Of a stretch of 64,000 bases of DNA, positions 50,107-63,500 are shown piece by piece (positions within the stretch are counted from its first letter, which is position 1; each line of letters opens with the position of its first letter). The DNA comes from Setaria digitata (Eukaryota; Nematoda; Chromadorea; Rhabditida; Setariidae). Position numbers and translations under genes: made by a program. The notes beneath the pieces are model-generated. The model was given only the letters and a program-made list of their open reading frames with translations. It did no database searches and was not told where the DNA came from. The stretch spans positions 1 to 64,000 of the forward strand of contig RCAB01000173.1 in assembly GCA_003640385.1 (NCBI GenBank). Reading direction: 5' to 3'.

Positions 50107-53100
50107 ATGGATGGTTCGCGGAGTACCACTGAAGAAGGATCAACAAATGATGATGAGCACATCTATGCAAATGTCCAGGAAATGGAAGAAGAAAGTCGAC
50201 GGCAGGGACAACCACCTGTTCCAGATTCCACCGATGAACCAATTCGTGATGTCGGTAGCGGATGGTATGAGTACCTAACAAATGCCGGGAGGTTTGAAAT
50301 TCTAAGAAATTATATTATGATGGTAAAAAATTTTACGAGCACCATTATATTCAGAAAATATGTCAGTGCTGAAGTCAGTGAGTAGGAGCACCTTAACAAA
50401 TAATGATGATAAGATATGAGATAAAGATGTAGTGATAGGATATAGATGAAATTTGAAGACTTTATATAAAAATCATATCAATTCTTCGTGCTTTTATAGG
50501 TCTTACTTCTACAACCTTGAAACAGGTGATTGTCACTGGAAACCACCGCGCTTTCTCAAACCACCTCTAGAAGTTAATAATGTACTAAATGGTTTAAACA
50601 GCCAGCAAAATATCTGTGTACGTAATGAAGCAGAATTGAGAGATGATGCTTCTGCCTCATGCTCAGAACCTCATCCAACAATATCTGCTGCTTGTTTTGT
50701 AAGTGCTTAGAGATAATATTTTGCATTGTATTCGTAGCTACGAAAGATATTAATAACAATTTGTTGGCTTGGTTTTGCATGCAAGATTGGCCACTTATAT
50801 TTGTCTAACAAAGCAAGTATTATTTGATCAAATTAAGTGTACGAATAGATCATATTCCTGAAATAAAGCTGTAAAGCAAAAACCTTAAACAGATATTGTT
50901 TGTATAAAAATTTTTGAGGCCGGTATATATGCGGTAATCAAAATAATTGTAGAAGTTGTCTAATATAATTCTGACTGAAAAAATGGGAATTATACTGCTT
51001 AGGCTAAACTGGATGATAACACCAAGGATGAGAATAGTAAATCAGGTGCAGCCTGGTCAACATTAAGCGTACGCAACAAAATAATGGAAAAACGAATGTC
51101 AGTGCAGACAACAGCACAAGAACTTCAAGCTGCAGCTGCGGGACACTTGCATTCACATAAATCAAATGAGGAAATCAGCGTTGATCCAAATTCCCATACA
51201 GGTAACTTTTATTTTAGAAATACAAATCAATTTTGTGCTAAGGAAATTCGAAATGGAAAGTTTTATAGCTTTTTTTTTAAGTTATTTTTCTTCGTTATCA
51301 AAGTAAAATGGGATAATTATTTACTGAAGAATAATCATACTGTTCCATCAGAATCTTCTACATAGGCAGTATAGGACCATTTAGTATGGTGAGTCTTACT
51401 TACTCGTTCTTAATATTTTCTTTTTTGAGACAAAAATCATTGTTATTTTCCAGTTCCTAAAGCTATCAGCAACGAACCGTGTTCCAGTAATTATCCTAAT
51501 CGTTTACCATCCAAAAACATTACACATAAATCGATCAAATGTGGGACATTGGAAAAGGTTCACATTGATGATTGAATTCAGTAGTTTCTGCCGAATACAT
51601 GACGTTCCTCAACCATCTTATAATTACATATGAATTTATCACTGATAAAGAATGCTTATCCTCTACGAAAGATGCTATCGGATGTTCGTCCATTCTTTTT
51701 CCCAAAATGTCCTAGGAATTCAAGCCAGACATTTGATTAAGTAGGAATATTGAATTACCTAATTAAGTAGTATCAAAGGACTTCCAAAGACCTTAAATAA
51801 GCCGAAAAGAAGCATCCGCATAGCAAAAGTCAGATGTTCCAGGTCATCCATAACCTAGCAAGTGGATAAATTAAATTGAACTCGATTCAACTAGCTATTA
51901 TCGTAAGCTACTTTTGGGAGTGTTATTCACTATATTTTTCTCTCTCTACACCCATGCTCCTGCCATCGAGGGATTCATTGAATAATTCGGAACTGATTAA
52001 ATGATTTTGTTTTCCTGTTTAGACTGTTCAACAGTTCTGCCCATATGAATCCTTAATCATTCTTTTTTCTTACTTCCTTTCTTCTTTCTCCTTTTCCGTT
52101 TTCTAAAACGCTTTCTTTTGTTTCATTCTGATCAAATAAAATTTTCAGTGTAAAGTAGCAGATGCAGGAATGCGACTTAAAAAGAAGGAATGGACATCCT
52201 GTTATCTTTTTCTTTCTTCTGCTCATATTATATTTTACAAGGATGAACGAAGCGCTGAGGTATACGTCGAAAGCTTTACGTCAACAGTACTTTTTTGTTA
52301 GAATGTGAATTGGTCTTACTGAAACAATTTTATAGAAATCAGGCCGTCATTATGAGGCACCACTAGGAATGTGCGATCTTCGAGGAGCAACAGTGAAGTG
52401 GGCCAATGAAAAAGATAAGCGTAGGAAACATATTTTTCAGGTAGATATTTTCCAGCCATAGTGCATTAGTACAATTAGTCCCTCTCAGTCTGTGCTTTGT
52501 AAAACTTTATGAAAATTTCTTCTTGTATCATTTCATTGATTGATTAATATATTTCATAATGAAAATAATTTGTCACTATGAGATGGTAGCTTTAGGACTA
52601 TCCATTACCGTGACTTAAATCTTTACAAAATTTTAAAATCAATCATTTATACGATATTACAGCTTGAACTAACAGATGGCACGATTTATTACTTTAGTAC
52701 GTCGAATACTCAAGATGTGAATGGATGGTTCCACGCAATGCGCCAAGCTGTGTCAAAATTGGTATATTTAAAGTTCTGTTTTTAAAATACGCAGCATTAT
52801 TTCTTATAACTTGTGTTTTACGTTGCACTACCCTTGTGTCTCACTAAGCAAACTTGAATCTATTATGAATTCTGTTTTCATTGTGCTTGTTTGCTGCCAA
52901 ACATATGATGTTACAACTTGAACTTAATATGATATTGCACCATGTTTAAATTAGTTTTTTTTAGTCTAGGTAGTTGCACGTGATTTTTTTGGACACGTGT
53001 ATTAAATAAAGTCACTGAAACTATTACAGATTTCACGGTTAATAGAATATTAATCTTTCAGCCACGTCCTGATGCTTATCCAACACCTGTGTTGGAGAGA

Positions 53101-55103
53101 GGTCTAAATACTGGTTTAATCCGCAATCCAAGCAATCTGTCATATTCTTCTAGATCACTTAGTATAGGGCAAACTCGGCGTTCTTTCAAGAAATCAAAGG
53201 TCTTAGGGAAAGGTTAGATCTTCGAATTTTTTAAAGATTTATAAAGATTGATTATGAGAAATTTTTTCATTCATTACGCAATTATTATACATCCAGAGGT
53301 TGTTGCACTTGGTGATGAGAAAAAACGTACTGATGCTGAAGAGGCAAGACTAACTCGTGAATCAATCATAGAGAAACTGAAACGATTTTTCCGTTCAAGA
53401 CCATCTATAGAAAGTCTGAAAGAGAAGGGCATTTATAAACGTTAGTTCTTAAATTTCATCAAATTGACTGTGTCTCAATGAGCAAAAATTATTGAGTTAT
53501 AGCAACAGCCAGAAATTAGCTCTCAACTAGTTCTGAAAGTATTCAGATGGTTAGCTTACCGTTTGACATTTGGCAAATTGAAATAGTTTTAGACTTAGCT
53601 ACTGTAATGGTCTCTGTGTATTTGGAATAATTATTTTACTTTATCTTCGGCCGCGTTTTGATAAATTCGAAAGGCATAACGGTGTGAATGTGACGAGAAT
53701 TACTGTGATCTTATGGATAATTCCTTCCTTCTTAAGCCGTAGACACTGCAAACATGTATGCTGCCTCAGATGCAAGCGGAAACATAAATTAAAAGGATCT
53801 CACTAAGCTTCAATTATATTTTATAGCGGAACCCGTTTTTGGAAGTACCTTGACTGCAATTTGTCACCATGAGCAGACGACAGTTCCACGTTTCATCCAG
53901 TTGGTTACGGAAGTAGTCGAATCGAAAGGTCTCGACACAGATGGTCTTTACCGAGTGAGCGGTAATCTTTCATCAATCCAAAGGATTCGCTGTCAGGTTG
54001 ATCAAGGTAATTGAAATTCCAGACTAGTGTGTAATTTCATCTATCTGAAGAATATCAGAGCTGCCATATATCATTACCTAGCCTGGCTCATTCTAAGGAC
54101 TAAGTGATACAACTTCACAGAATTAACTGTTCTATTTTAATTCATGTACGTGATGATGTAAGAAGACCTTCCCTCCTGCTTTGAAGTCTCCTAGAATATA
54201 TTCCATCTTTTTCGTCACTGTCTAGTGGTTATTGGTTTAATGAGAGAACGCAACTTCTTACAAATCGGAATTGATTTATTTCAGAAAAATATGTCGCTTT
54301 GTTGGCAGAAGATGATGTCCATGTTCTAACAGGAGCCTTAAAACTGTTTTTTCGAGAACTGTCAGAGCCTATCTTTCCAGCCAATCTGGCTAAGGATTTC
54401 ATTTATGCCAACCGTGAGTGACTCATTCTATTTATTTTGTGCTTACTTCCTTTTCATCATCATCTTATTAGATACGTAAGTTTTTAATTCAGGATTACCT
54501 AAAGGAGAAGGAAAATTGAAGGCATTTGATGACTTACTTAATAAGTTGCCATTGGTCAATCGAGAAACGCTCAAAGTTTTATTTGGACATCTTATACGGT
54601 TAGTTCGATGCACTGTTTCAATAAAATGTAAAGTGGAATTTAGTGCTTCAGATGCAGTTGTTTCGCCAATTCCCTATATATAAGCGTCATTTGAAAGTTT
54701 TGTTTTTATCTAAAGCATTAAAAAAATCTATTTAGTAGCTGGTAAGACAAGTCGAAAATCCGACATCTCCACTAGTTATGTTTCAGCTGATTTCAGATAT
54801 CTTATGAATATTTCTAATGTTTTCAGAGTCGCAAACCATGCAGATAAAAATCGAATGGAAATTCATAACTTAGCGATTATGTTTGGGCCATCGCTATTCA
54901 GCAGTGGTATAAATGAAATAAATAGTGATAATAAAAAGTTGGGTAATTCGAAGAAAGGTAAAGCTGCTAATAAAAAATCGAAAGAGAAACCAACCGGTGC
55001 GCAGAGCAATTCTCATCTTGCCTATAATATGATTATGCAGGGACAAACAGTAGAATATCTGTTGAAAGAATTCAAACGATTTCCGTCGATGCAGACGCAG
55101 TAA
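50107..55103 (+). CDS. WW-PH-RhoGAP protein (ARHGAP9/12/15/27-like)
   Basis: Thirteen exons join in phase: 50107-50291, 50500-50698, 51003-51201, 51454-51557, 52149-52259, 52336-52440, 52663-52761, 53062-53212, 53297-53440, 53827-54006, 54285-54413, 54493-54598 and 54827-55103. They encode 662 residues. A WW domain lies at about 50-80 (W53, YFYN, W75, KPP), split by the first intron. A PH domain spans about 230-334 (AGMRLKKKEWTSCYLFLS ... DVNGWFHAMRQAV). The RhoGAP domain runs from about 434 to 650, with arginine finger R475 in DGLYRVSGN, the KLFFREL helix and the HNLAIMFGPSLF stretch. It should stimulate GTP hydrolysis by a Rho/Rac/Cdc42 GTPase at membranes. A Lys-rich insert (KKGKAANKKSKEK) interrupts the end of the GAP domain. 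The N-terminus has no SH3, unlike some vertebrate members. Confidence 0.94.
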
Positions 55104-55334
55104 CCAGTCATCGGCATATTGAAAGTAGTATTTGTTGTGTTTGTCTTCATTCCTTACTAAATCTACATTTCAAACATGCTAGAGGACATAGGATTTTAAG
55201 GAAATGCAGGGTTGCCTCATCAGCTTACTTAGTTCACGAATTTAAGGTGCTTGCAGGTTTCTCATTAAAAATATAACATCTGTTTTCTGTGATTTTCATT
55301 AAAATTATATGGTTATATATATTGACGGGTTTTA

Positions 55335-55340
55335 AATAAA
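55335..55340 (+). terminator. AATAAA polyadenylation signal for the RhoGAP gene
   Basis: A canonical AATAAA lies about 230 bp after the RhoGAP stop codon. Confidence 0.5.
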
Positions 55341-57158
55341 TTTTGCTGGTAATTGATTCCTTTTATTAACCAAATTTTTTACAAATTCTTTTAAAAATTA
55401 TCAGGGCCAAAGTAGTAGGGATGATGAGCTTTTCTTTTGTTGCCTTTCAGAAGCATTTCACCTCTTGTTTCCTTGTGATTTTATTATTTATATTTCGAAG
55501 TGTCAATCTTAGCTCTTTTTTATGCACATATTTTCTTTTTCTACGGTGAGTTATAATTTTCCTCAGTTGTATTGTACATATTCATATTAATGTATATTTC
55601 TTTAAAGTACTGAGAATGGTTAATATGCTCTGTTTTTATCTCACTTGTTCTGTAGTTAGTCACTACATGATTTTTGCTTAACTTCTATAAATGGTTGATT
55701 TTTCCGAAATACTTATTTTCTTTGCATTCCAACATTTTGCTTACTGTCCTACACTGAACATTCACTATATTTATGCCAAAATTATTTCTTTTCGTTATAG
55801 TTCTATTTGCTACACAAAGTATAACATAATTCCACAAAAATTTCGTTTGATAAATTAAATTTATCGTATACTTCATTTTTTCGAAATCTGGAGAGCTGCC
55901 ACCTTTTCCTTCCATCCTTTCTTACCCTTCATTTTTACTCCGTCTTCATTTTTATCCTCAGCTCACTTGCTGGAAAACTTATAGTGGGAGAAAATGTGAA
56001 GGAAGAGAGGAAGTAAATGATTGGAAAGATTGTCTTCCGGAATTGCTCTAACATTTGCTCAGACTTTTTTTTTTAAATCATATTTCTTATAATTTCATTT
56101 TTTGGAGAGATGAGAATAAGATTTGATCTTGTTTTGATTATCAATGCAATCTACGTTCGTTCAGTGCACTATGTCTTTCGACCTGAGCCGCACATATTAT
56201 CCTAACGATAATTTCAGTAAAATTTGCAATGATTTGTTAATACTACTGACTTTTTGGGACTTTTTTTCATTTTCATTTTTACAGTTTCTTCTGTATCATA
56301 TTACTTATTTTGTTTTTATTGTTGTTGGAAATGGTTGTGACAGCAGAAAATATGTGCTTTGTGGATTGGTAAATGTTTGGTTAATCCTGTACACTTATTT
56401 CTACTTGTGCTTGAATTTTAAACTCAGTTAATGTTTTTTTTTTTCTTTTTTTTGAGATCTTATTCAAATTTTTATACACAGTTGTAATGTTCTCTTTTTA
56501 TTATCATTATTTAATATATTAAAATTCAACTTTCCGTAATGATTGATTTCAATTCATTTGACTTCGTTGATATCCTTGGATTTTCAAATTATATCTTTGT
56601 TCTCTGTCAACATGTTTTATGTTAAGTATTTATCGGATTTTCTCAAGAAAAGTTATTATTTCAGATAAAGCATATCCTTTCTTCTGGCCACTACAGTTGG
56701 TGAAGTAGTCTGTACGATCGATGATGTATTGTTTGTGCAAAATACAAACAATTAGTAAATTATATATTTCGGAGTAGTTTAAAATCAGGAGGAGAGTTTT
56801 AGTAGTTGAAAGACTGAGAGGGAAAGAGAATTGATCATCTGATGTGAAAATTAGAAAAACTTTTCGCTAGTGATATTGCTGGATTATGGAAATGACCAAA
56901 CAGGATTGATAGGAAGAATCAGATGAAGTTATTCCGAAGAACGCGTATATTGTTGTCATTCATTGTTGATCCTTCTGTTGCCTTCAAATTTACTGAGGAA
57001 GTGTTACTTTGTGGTAACAAGGTTTTATCCATCTTTATCATGTGAGAGTTATTCTTTATCGGATGCTGTACGTAAGCGCTTTTCGGGAAAAATTCGAGTG
57101 TTAGTTCTAAAATTTATTCTTTGATTAATTGAAGAATACTGGTTGATGTGTAGATTCG
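55341..57158. other. Intergenic region between the RhoGAP and METTL5 genes
   Basis: T-rich sequence downstream of the RhoGAP gene. Open frames such as 56144-56431 plus are hydrophobic and T-rich without splice or homology support. The METTL5 promoter or a trans-splice acceptor (TAG at 57151-57153) should lie at the right end. Confidence 0.45.
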
Positions 57159-59043
57159 ATGAGGAAGAAACATTTTGAATGGTTCTTGTCGCAGATTGAA
57201 ACATTTCGTAATCTTAATGTACAACTGGAACAGTACTCGACAAATGTTGAGCTGGCAGGTATAGTGTTATCACGTATGGATAAGTTAACAGGTCACATGA
57301 AGCTTAATTAACAAGTAAATTATAATTTTCATTTTATCATCAATAAAGGGTTGATTTAATTCGGCGCGATAATTTTATATAAGTTTATTTTAACGATGTT
57401 TTTAAATTATTTTATTCTATTAATTTAATTTATGAATTAGTTTACTTAATTTAAAAAAAGGATTTCTTTATAGTTTAGTTATATTCTGTTGATCATCCAA
57501 TGGAATGCAAAAATTAATTCTTATACCTATAGTACTGATCACAAATATCTCCATTTCATCAACAAGCGGAAGTCTTAAAATATTTGGTTAGAAATATTTC
57601 TAATTTCTCTCAGGACTTTGATTCTTATGCGCAATCATACTTCATATGCGCACTTGTCATAATAGCATTGACTCCGTCATGGAACTTTTTCTTATTTGTT
57701 ATAAAAATATTAATATTATTTCAACTATTTTCAATTTAACAAAATAAAATTACGAGCTTGAGGCTTATGGTTCCCATTAGTTGATTGAAATTATTTGATG
57801 CTAATAATAAGGCTTAAAATATATTACTTCAGAGGCGATATTGAATGCAATCGCAGAAAATGGATGTCTAGAGGGTTGTACGGTAGCAGATTTAGGCTGT
57901 GGACCTGGTATATTGCTTCTGGGAGCAGTCAAGCTTGGTGCTAGGTAAGGGTTGTGGGACTTAAGAGTGTTTTTTTTTTTTTTTTGGCTATCAAATGCTT
58001 CTATGGGTACTTCAGGAAAGTTTAATTTTATTGACAATAGTGCTAAAAAGAAAAATATAATTTCTTAGCATTTTGCAGCTATGGACTGGGTGTTGAAATT
58101 GATGAAGAAGCAGTTGACATTTGTCAAAGGAATATTGTACGTTGTGAGTTAAAAAATAGTGTTGATGTAATTTGCTTAGATGTTACGAAAAATATCACTG
58201 CTTTGAAGCCCATCTTTGATACTGTTATCATGAATCCACCGTTTGGTACGAAAAACAATACAGGTGGGTCTTTTTAAACATATTTCTCCTGATACTAATT
58301 AAACTAGACACAAGATGAAGCCTGACAGTGTAGCTTTCAAAAAAAAAAAAAAAAAAAAAAAGACGTACGAAAAAATTTAGAGTTAAAAATATACATTGTA
58401 CTTCTCATAGTTGAATTAGTATTACTATCTCTTTCACTTCTGTTTTCTCAAATTTATGAAAGTTTTGTTGAAGGAAGTAGAACGATGTTAGTGATGCAGC
58501 AGCTTCTGGAAATGTTTCATTTAAATCTCACTTTATTTGCTTCTTATCGAAATCTCATTTACTTTATGAAATGCTGTGTTTTATTTTTATTTAATTATTA
58601 ATTCTGAAAATTTGGAAAATTCTTTTTTTAAAAACCAATTATTTTGATTAACCAAGAAGTGACTGTCCGATATCAAATTTTCTCCTCCAAATCACAACTT
58701 TTAGTTCCAGAAACTACTGAAAAATCTGGTGTTGTTTTCTTTTTTCAAAAAAAAAAAAATTCAAAAATTTACAAGATATTATTAGTGAATGATTTTCTTA
58801 GGGGCAGATTTACGGTTTGTTGAAGCCGGCTTATCGATCCTGAAGAAAGGTGGAACACTTTTCTCGTTGCACAAAAGCAGTACAAGGCAATATATTTCGA
58901 AATTTGCTGCCCGGAAACTGCCTGATGTTATTGGTGAATGTATCGCGAAGCTACGTTGGAATTTACCTGCAACATATGCATATCACAGGCGACAATCCAT
59001 TGATATAGACGTTGATTTGTGGCAGTTCTCGAATAATTCCTAA
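57159..59043 (+). CDS. metl-5: METTL5-type 18S rRNA N6-adenosine methyltransferase
   Basis: Four exons join in phase: 57159-57258, 57833-57944, 58079-58263 and 58802-59043. They give 212 residues; human METTL5 has 209. It is a small Rossmann-fold S-adenosylmethionine-dependent methyltransferase. The SAM-binding motif DLGCGPG is at 53-59, the acidic residue of VEIDEE at 76-81, and the catalytic NPPF at 123-126 in [10 protein letters not shown]. The motifs [10 protein letters not shown] and [11 protein letters not shown] match the family C-terminus. Orthologues form a heterodimer with TRMT112 and make one m6A in 18S rRNA. A start just after a candidate TAG acceptor fits. The N-terminus lacks the short Arg-Pro-His segment seen after the EQYxT motif in the human protein. 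Intron 3 carries long A runs. Confidence 0.95.
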
Positions 59044-60533
59044 AGTTTTCTACGAGATCGATGATATGTGTTCATACCTTCTGCGTATTTGTTGATGAAG
59101 AATGAAAAGCAAGATGTGGTAATAAGAGAGATGAAAACAAAGATTAATTATTTCCGCCAGGTTTATTTAGCATTAATTTTGTTTAGACTATAATCATTTG
59201 CTATCACTGTCATTGATGACAACTGTTTTATGTTAAATTTGATTCGTTTTAATAGGAAGATCTCACGTTCATTAAGACTTTTTAATTAATATCTTTACTT
59301 TTTGTTTCTACAAATATTAATTTGAGCGTGAAATTGACCAAGTCATCCTAAAGCATACATTTACCTTATCTCTCTTCCATCTGAGTCTGGGAGATCAAGT
59401 AATCTATAATTAATGAACTATAGTTTGATTAATAAGCTACTACTGAGTATTATTTGTGTATTTTTTTTTTTTTTTTGCTAAAATTGATGATCTTGGCAAC
59501 AGAATAAATTAAATTCTCGTAATATCTTTTTCTAATCACCTAACCACCGCATGAAATATAGTGACTTTTCATATCTGAAAGATTTTATATATTTCCAAAT
59601 TATCAGTTTAACAGAGTTCAAATACTCTTTTATCAATATAATTTTATCACTGTGATGCTAGGAAAGACAAATGGATTTTTTTTTTTCAAGTAAAGTTCGA
59701 AAACAAAGTTCCAATTATAAATCTCTGTTACTTTATTATTCACTTCCATTTCTATAAATTTATATCAGAGCAAATGAAAAAATTATGAAAGTATCAAGTG
59801 GTTTGGACAAGAAAAAATAAAAGGATAAGGTCAGTTATGTTAGCGCGAAGAAGCAATCCAGAAAATTAAAGTTGCTGGGAAGCGTCCATCTTGTGTAAAA
59901 TAATTAATGAATTATTATCCTAATCGAGTAACTAAGTAGCGTTTTTCGTGGCATTGCACAAGTAAACTTCTTCCATTGCTCCTTTTTTATTTATTTTTGA
60001 AAAAATTGTCTTTGAAATTTACCTTTTTTTTTTTTGTCTTTCTGTTAACAATAATATATTCGAATTTATTTTTAATTTAATCCACAAAACTTAATTTATT
60101 CCCATTTTTCGCACTTTTCTCCTTTCAGTGCTGTGAAATCTACACTTTTTTTTCGTAATTTTGTTTGTTAATTTGGAAATATTTATTACATAGCACATAC
60201 ATTTAAAAGAAATACTTGAAACATTAATAATTGATAAATAATCAACAACAAATAAATTTTGTCTTTCTTGAGACAATTTAAAAAATGACACATGTATTTA
60301 TGTTTTAACAATTCATGATATAATTCAAAGAAAAGAAAAATGACTTGTTAAAATTTCAGACTTCATTAAATTGAAAACATTTTTAAATTTCTTATTTCCG
60401 AGAAAGAATTGGAAACTTTAATACAGTTTAAAATACTTGTTAAATCTATCATTTAATTTAAATTTTCAAACAGTAATATCAGGAAAAAAATTTAAGTACA
60501 ATCACTGAATTTGCTACATAATCTGTGATGTAG
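59044..60533. other. Convergent intergenic region between METTL5 and the right-edge gene
   Basis: Only 3' UTR-type AT-rich sequence with long T runs is seen. Several AATAAA-like signals occur on both strands. No gene or RNA was recognised. Confidence 0.5.
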
Positions 60534-63500
60534 TTACGGATAATTTTCATCTCGGGTACTTTCATAAGTTGTCGTTGAAACAGATGATGATTGACTTTCA
60601 GATGGATTCAGAGTATGGCGCATCTGATGGTGCTGAATCTGCGCATATTCATTAAATGATTTAGATCGTTTTCCCATCAATGCTATATTCATTTTCACCC
60701 TTAGTTCTTCCTCATCTGAACTTCCATCCTGCTCTTCTTGTGTTTCTTCTGTCTCTGATTGTCTCAGTTTGTTTCTTAAATTTCGAGAATTGTGAACTTC
60801 ATTCGATTGATTGCTTATCGATAAGGCTGGATCGGTAGATCGGACTTCCATTATGGGATGTAATTTAATAGATTTCTGGGAATCGGTCGATGGATCTCCT
60901 CCGATGTAATAATGATTTTGCTGGTATGGTGAGAACAGTTTGAAATCAGCAACATACCGTTCGGCAGTTTCGAATCGTTGGCTTACTAATGGAACCGATG
61001 CTAGAAATGAAATAGATTTTCCAGATAACAAGTATTGTTAGATCTAGACTTTTTGATATATTTTCTGATTATGAAATTAATTAATTCCACGTACTTTGTA
61101 TTGGTTCCAGTTCATTTTCATCGAAGATTTGCGTACTGTTTGTTCGTTCTGATTCGGGTACCATCCAGTGTTTCACACCTTCCGTTGATTTTAAATGGAT
61201 CGTTGGTTTTGATTCGAAGCTGCAATCAAAATTATTACTTGCATAGTTTTAATCTGTTTTACTAATTATTTCTAGAAATTTACTTATTAAAAAAAAACTT
61301 ATTTTGCTTGGGAACATTTTCAACTAGTTGGATAACAAATTAAATTAAAAAAAAAAAAGGAAAGTAATCTTGCATTTTAAAGTTAGAAAAATTAATTCTT
61401 GGAAAATTTTAAAGTGATTCAAAAAATTATTTGAAAAAACAAATATTAAAATATGTCAAATATTAATTTCAATGTACTAATTTCGATTTTGAACTTTTCA
61501 TATACTTGGAACGTTTTCATTTCATTCTTTGGAATTTCTAGAAAATTTAGTGGTTTTTTATCGTACTACCTGAAAGACGGTGCCGGAATACTATTCAGGT
61601 AAGAGGGTATTTCAAAGTCGGATGAGTGTATGGAATTTGCGTATTCATATTGGCTGCAAATAAGTAAAATTCATAATTTTCGTGAATTCCTGCCAGATAT
61701 GTCTTTGAAGAACTTAATACTTTCAGTTTTTTTTATAGATAAATCGAAAAATTTTTCCAGCGCAATCAGTAAATAGGTACAAATTAAAATAAGTACGTAG
61801 TTGGATTTGAATTAAAATTTTAATTAAAAAAGTGCAAAATAAAATGACTGTATCTGATGTACATTTCTCCATTATTTTTATTTGAAATATCATGAATTGT
61901 TTGAATGGATGATGATGATGATGAAGATGGCTTCCGATGAATTGAAAATATTTGTGAAAATGAGTTAAACTGGCTTCCATGAGGGGTTGAATTTTGCTGA
62001 GTGCAATCACAGCTCTCATTGATATCATTATTAGTATTTGATATATTATCACATCTAATCCATCCATTTGACAACTTTCGTCTAAATATTTTTGTTCCTG
62101 CCATTTTTCCCATTGATATATTATCAGAACGATATTGGGATGCAAAAAATTTATGTTGTGATTAAACTTACAGTGGGAATTTCCAATGCCGGGAGGCTCA
62201 ATGATTATTTGGAGTATAATCTAATTAAATGCTTTGCCACTTGTACTCATAAATGACTAATTTATTTGTGAACTATTCAAATGGATATAAAATTTGTATG
62301 TTTGCAGAATAGGATTATCATCATGAAGGAAAGCAAAAATAAGCATAGCTAATAGAGAAATCATTTATACTTCAATGTGTTGGAGTTCTGCTATTATTGT
62401 CCAATTTTATATTTTTGATTTAGGAAATTACGTAAATGAAAAAAAATTTGATATCATACCCATTAGTAGCAACTTCTTTTACTGTTTCATCATGTATCTT
62501 ACATGTCGACTTAGCGCTGCTATTCAAAGTCGATAAATTTGAAATTAATTGATCTTTTAATTTATCCAGGTTGATTACAGTATCATTCATCTGTCTGTTC
62601 TTGAAAGGAGTAAGATGAATTTTACAAACAGTTCTCTTTTTAAAAGCATTTTCTAATAAACAAAATTTTGAGGTGTATTAAGATTGGGAAAAGTAAGAAA
62701 AGTTGACACATTTCAAGTTTCAGCAACTTTTATCTTTCAGTAACTAAATTGCATCAGTGAATTATTCCAAACTGCTAATAAAAAGTTAAGTAGAAAGAGA
62801 ATTACACGTAATACTCTGACTGATTTTTTATTTAAACTAAAAATTTCTTTAATGATATTACTTTAAAGTTTAATAGAGATCACGAAAATTGCATATAATG
62901 AAAGAATTATTCATGAATGCAAATTTTAAGGGTTAAAAAATGACAACATACCTTGTTGCACTGGCGATTTTCTGATTTTTCGGATCCTTCCGGATCAGTA
63001 ATATCACTCAACAGTGTATCAGTGAATGAGCTTGAGCTGTTATCACTTTTAGCACTTTCAGAAGTTGAATCTTTCGAAACTGATTCAATTTCCTTGTTAC
63101 TAATGATACTGCTGTCTATTGTGTAGTCCTGATTTTTCGGCATTGTTTGTGATTTCTTCCTGTTATCACTGATATTATCAGTATACGTTGATGATATATC
63201 GAAATTAGTTACCGAATGACCTCCGCACTGTCGGGGTTGTCTAAAAATATGCAAGAAAATTACGTATATTATAGGTTTTGTATGTGAGTTAACGTATGTG
63301 AATTATTTAAAAGAGAAAAGAATGATATGATTGTAATTATTTCCAATTAATATTACCCGATTGTACATATTGCAACTCCATAATTTTGAAATGATTTATT
63401 TTCCTTTATTTCGAAATAATTTTTTATTAATTTCAACTAAAGTTCATTATGATTATTTAATATGTTTTTTTAAATGCTTTTATTTTTTACTGGAAAAAAT

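Noticed and set aside
62172..62221. Possible extra exon (IILQIIIEPPG...) in the right-edge gene
   Set aside because: Including it gives a stop or breaks the phase with both neighbours; skipping it restores the frame.
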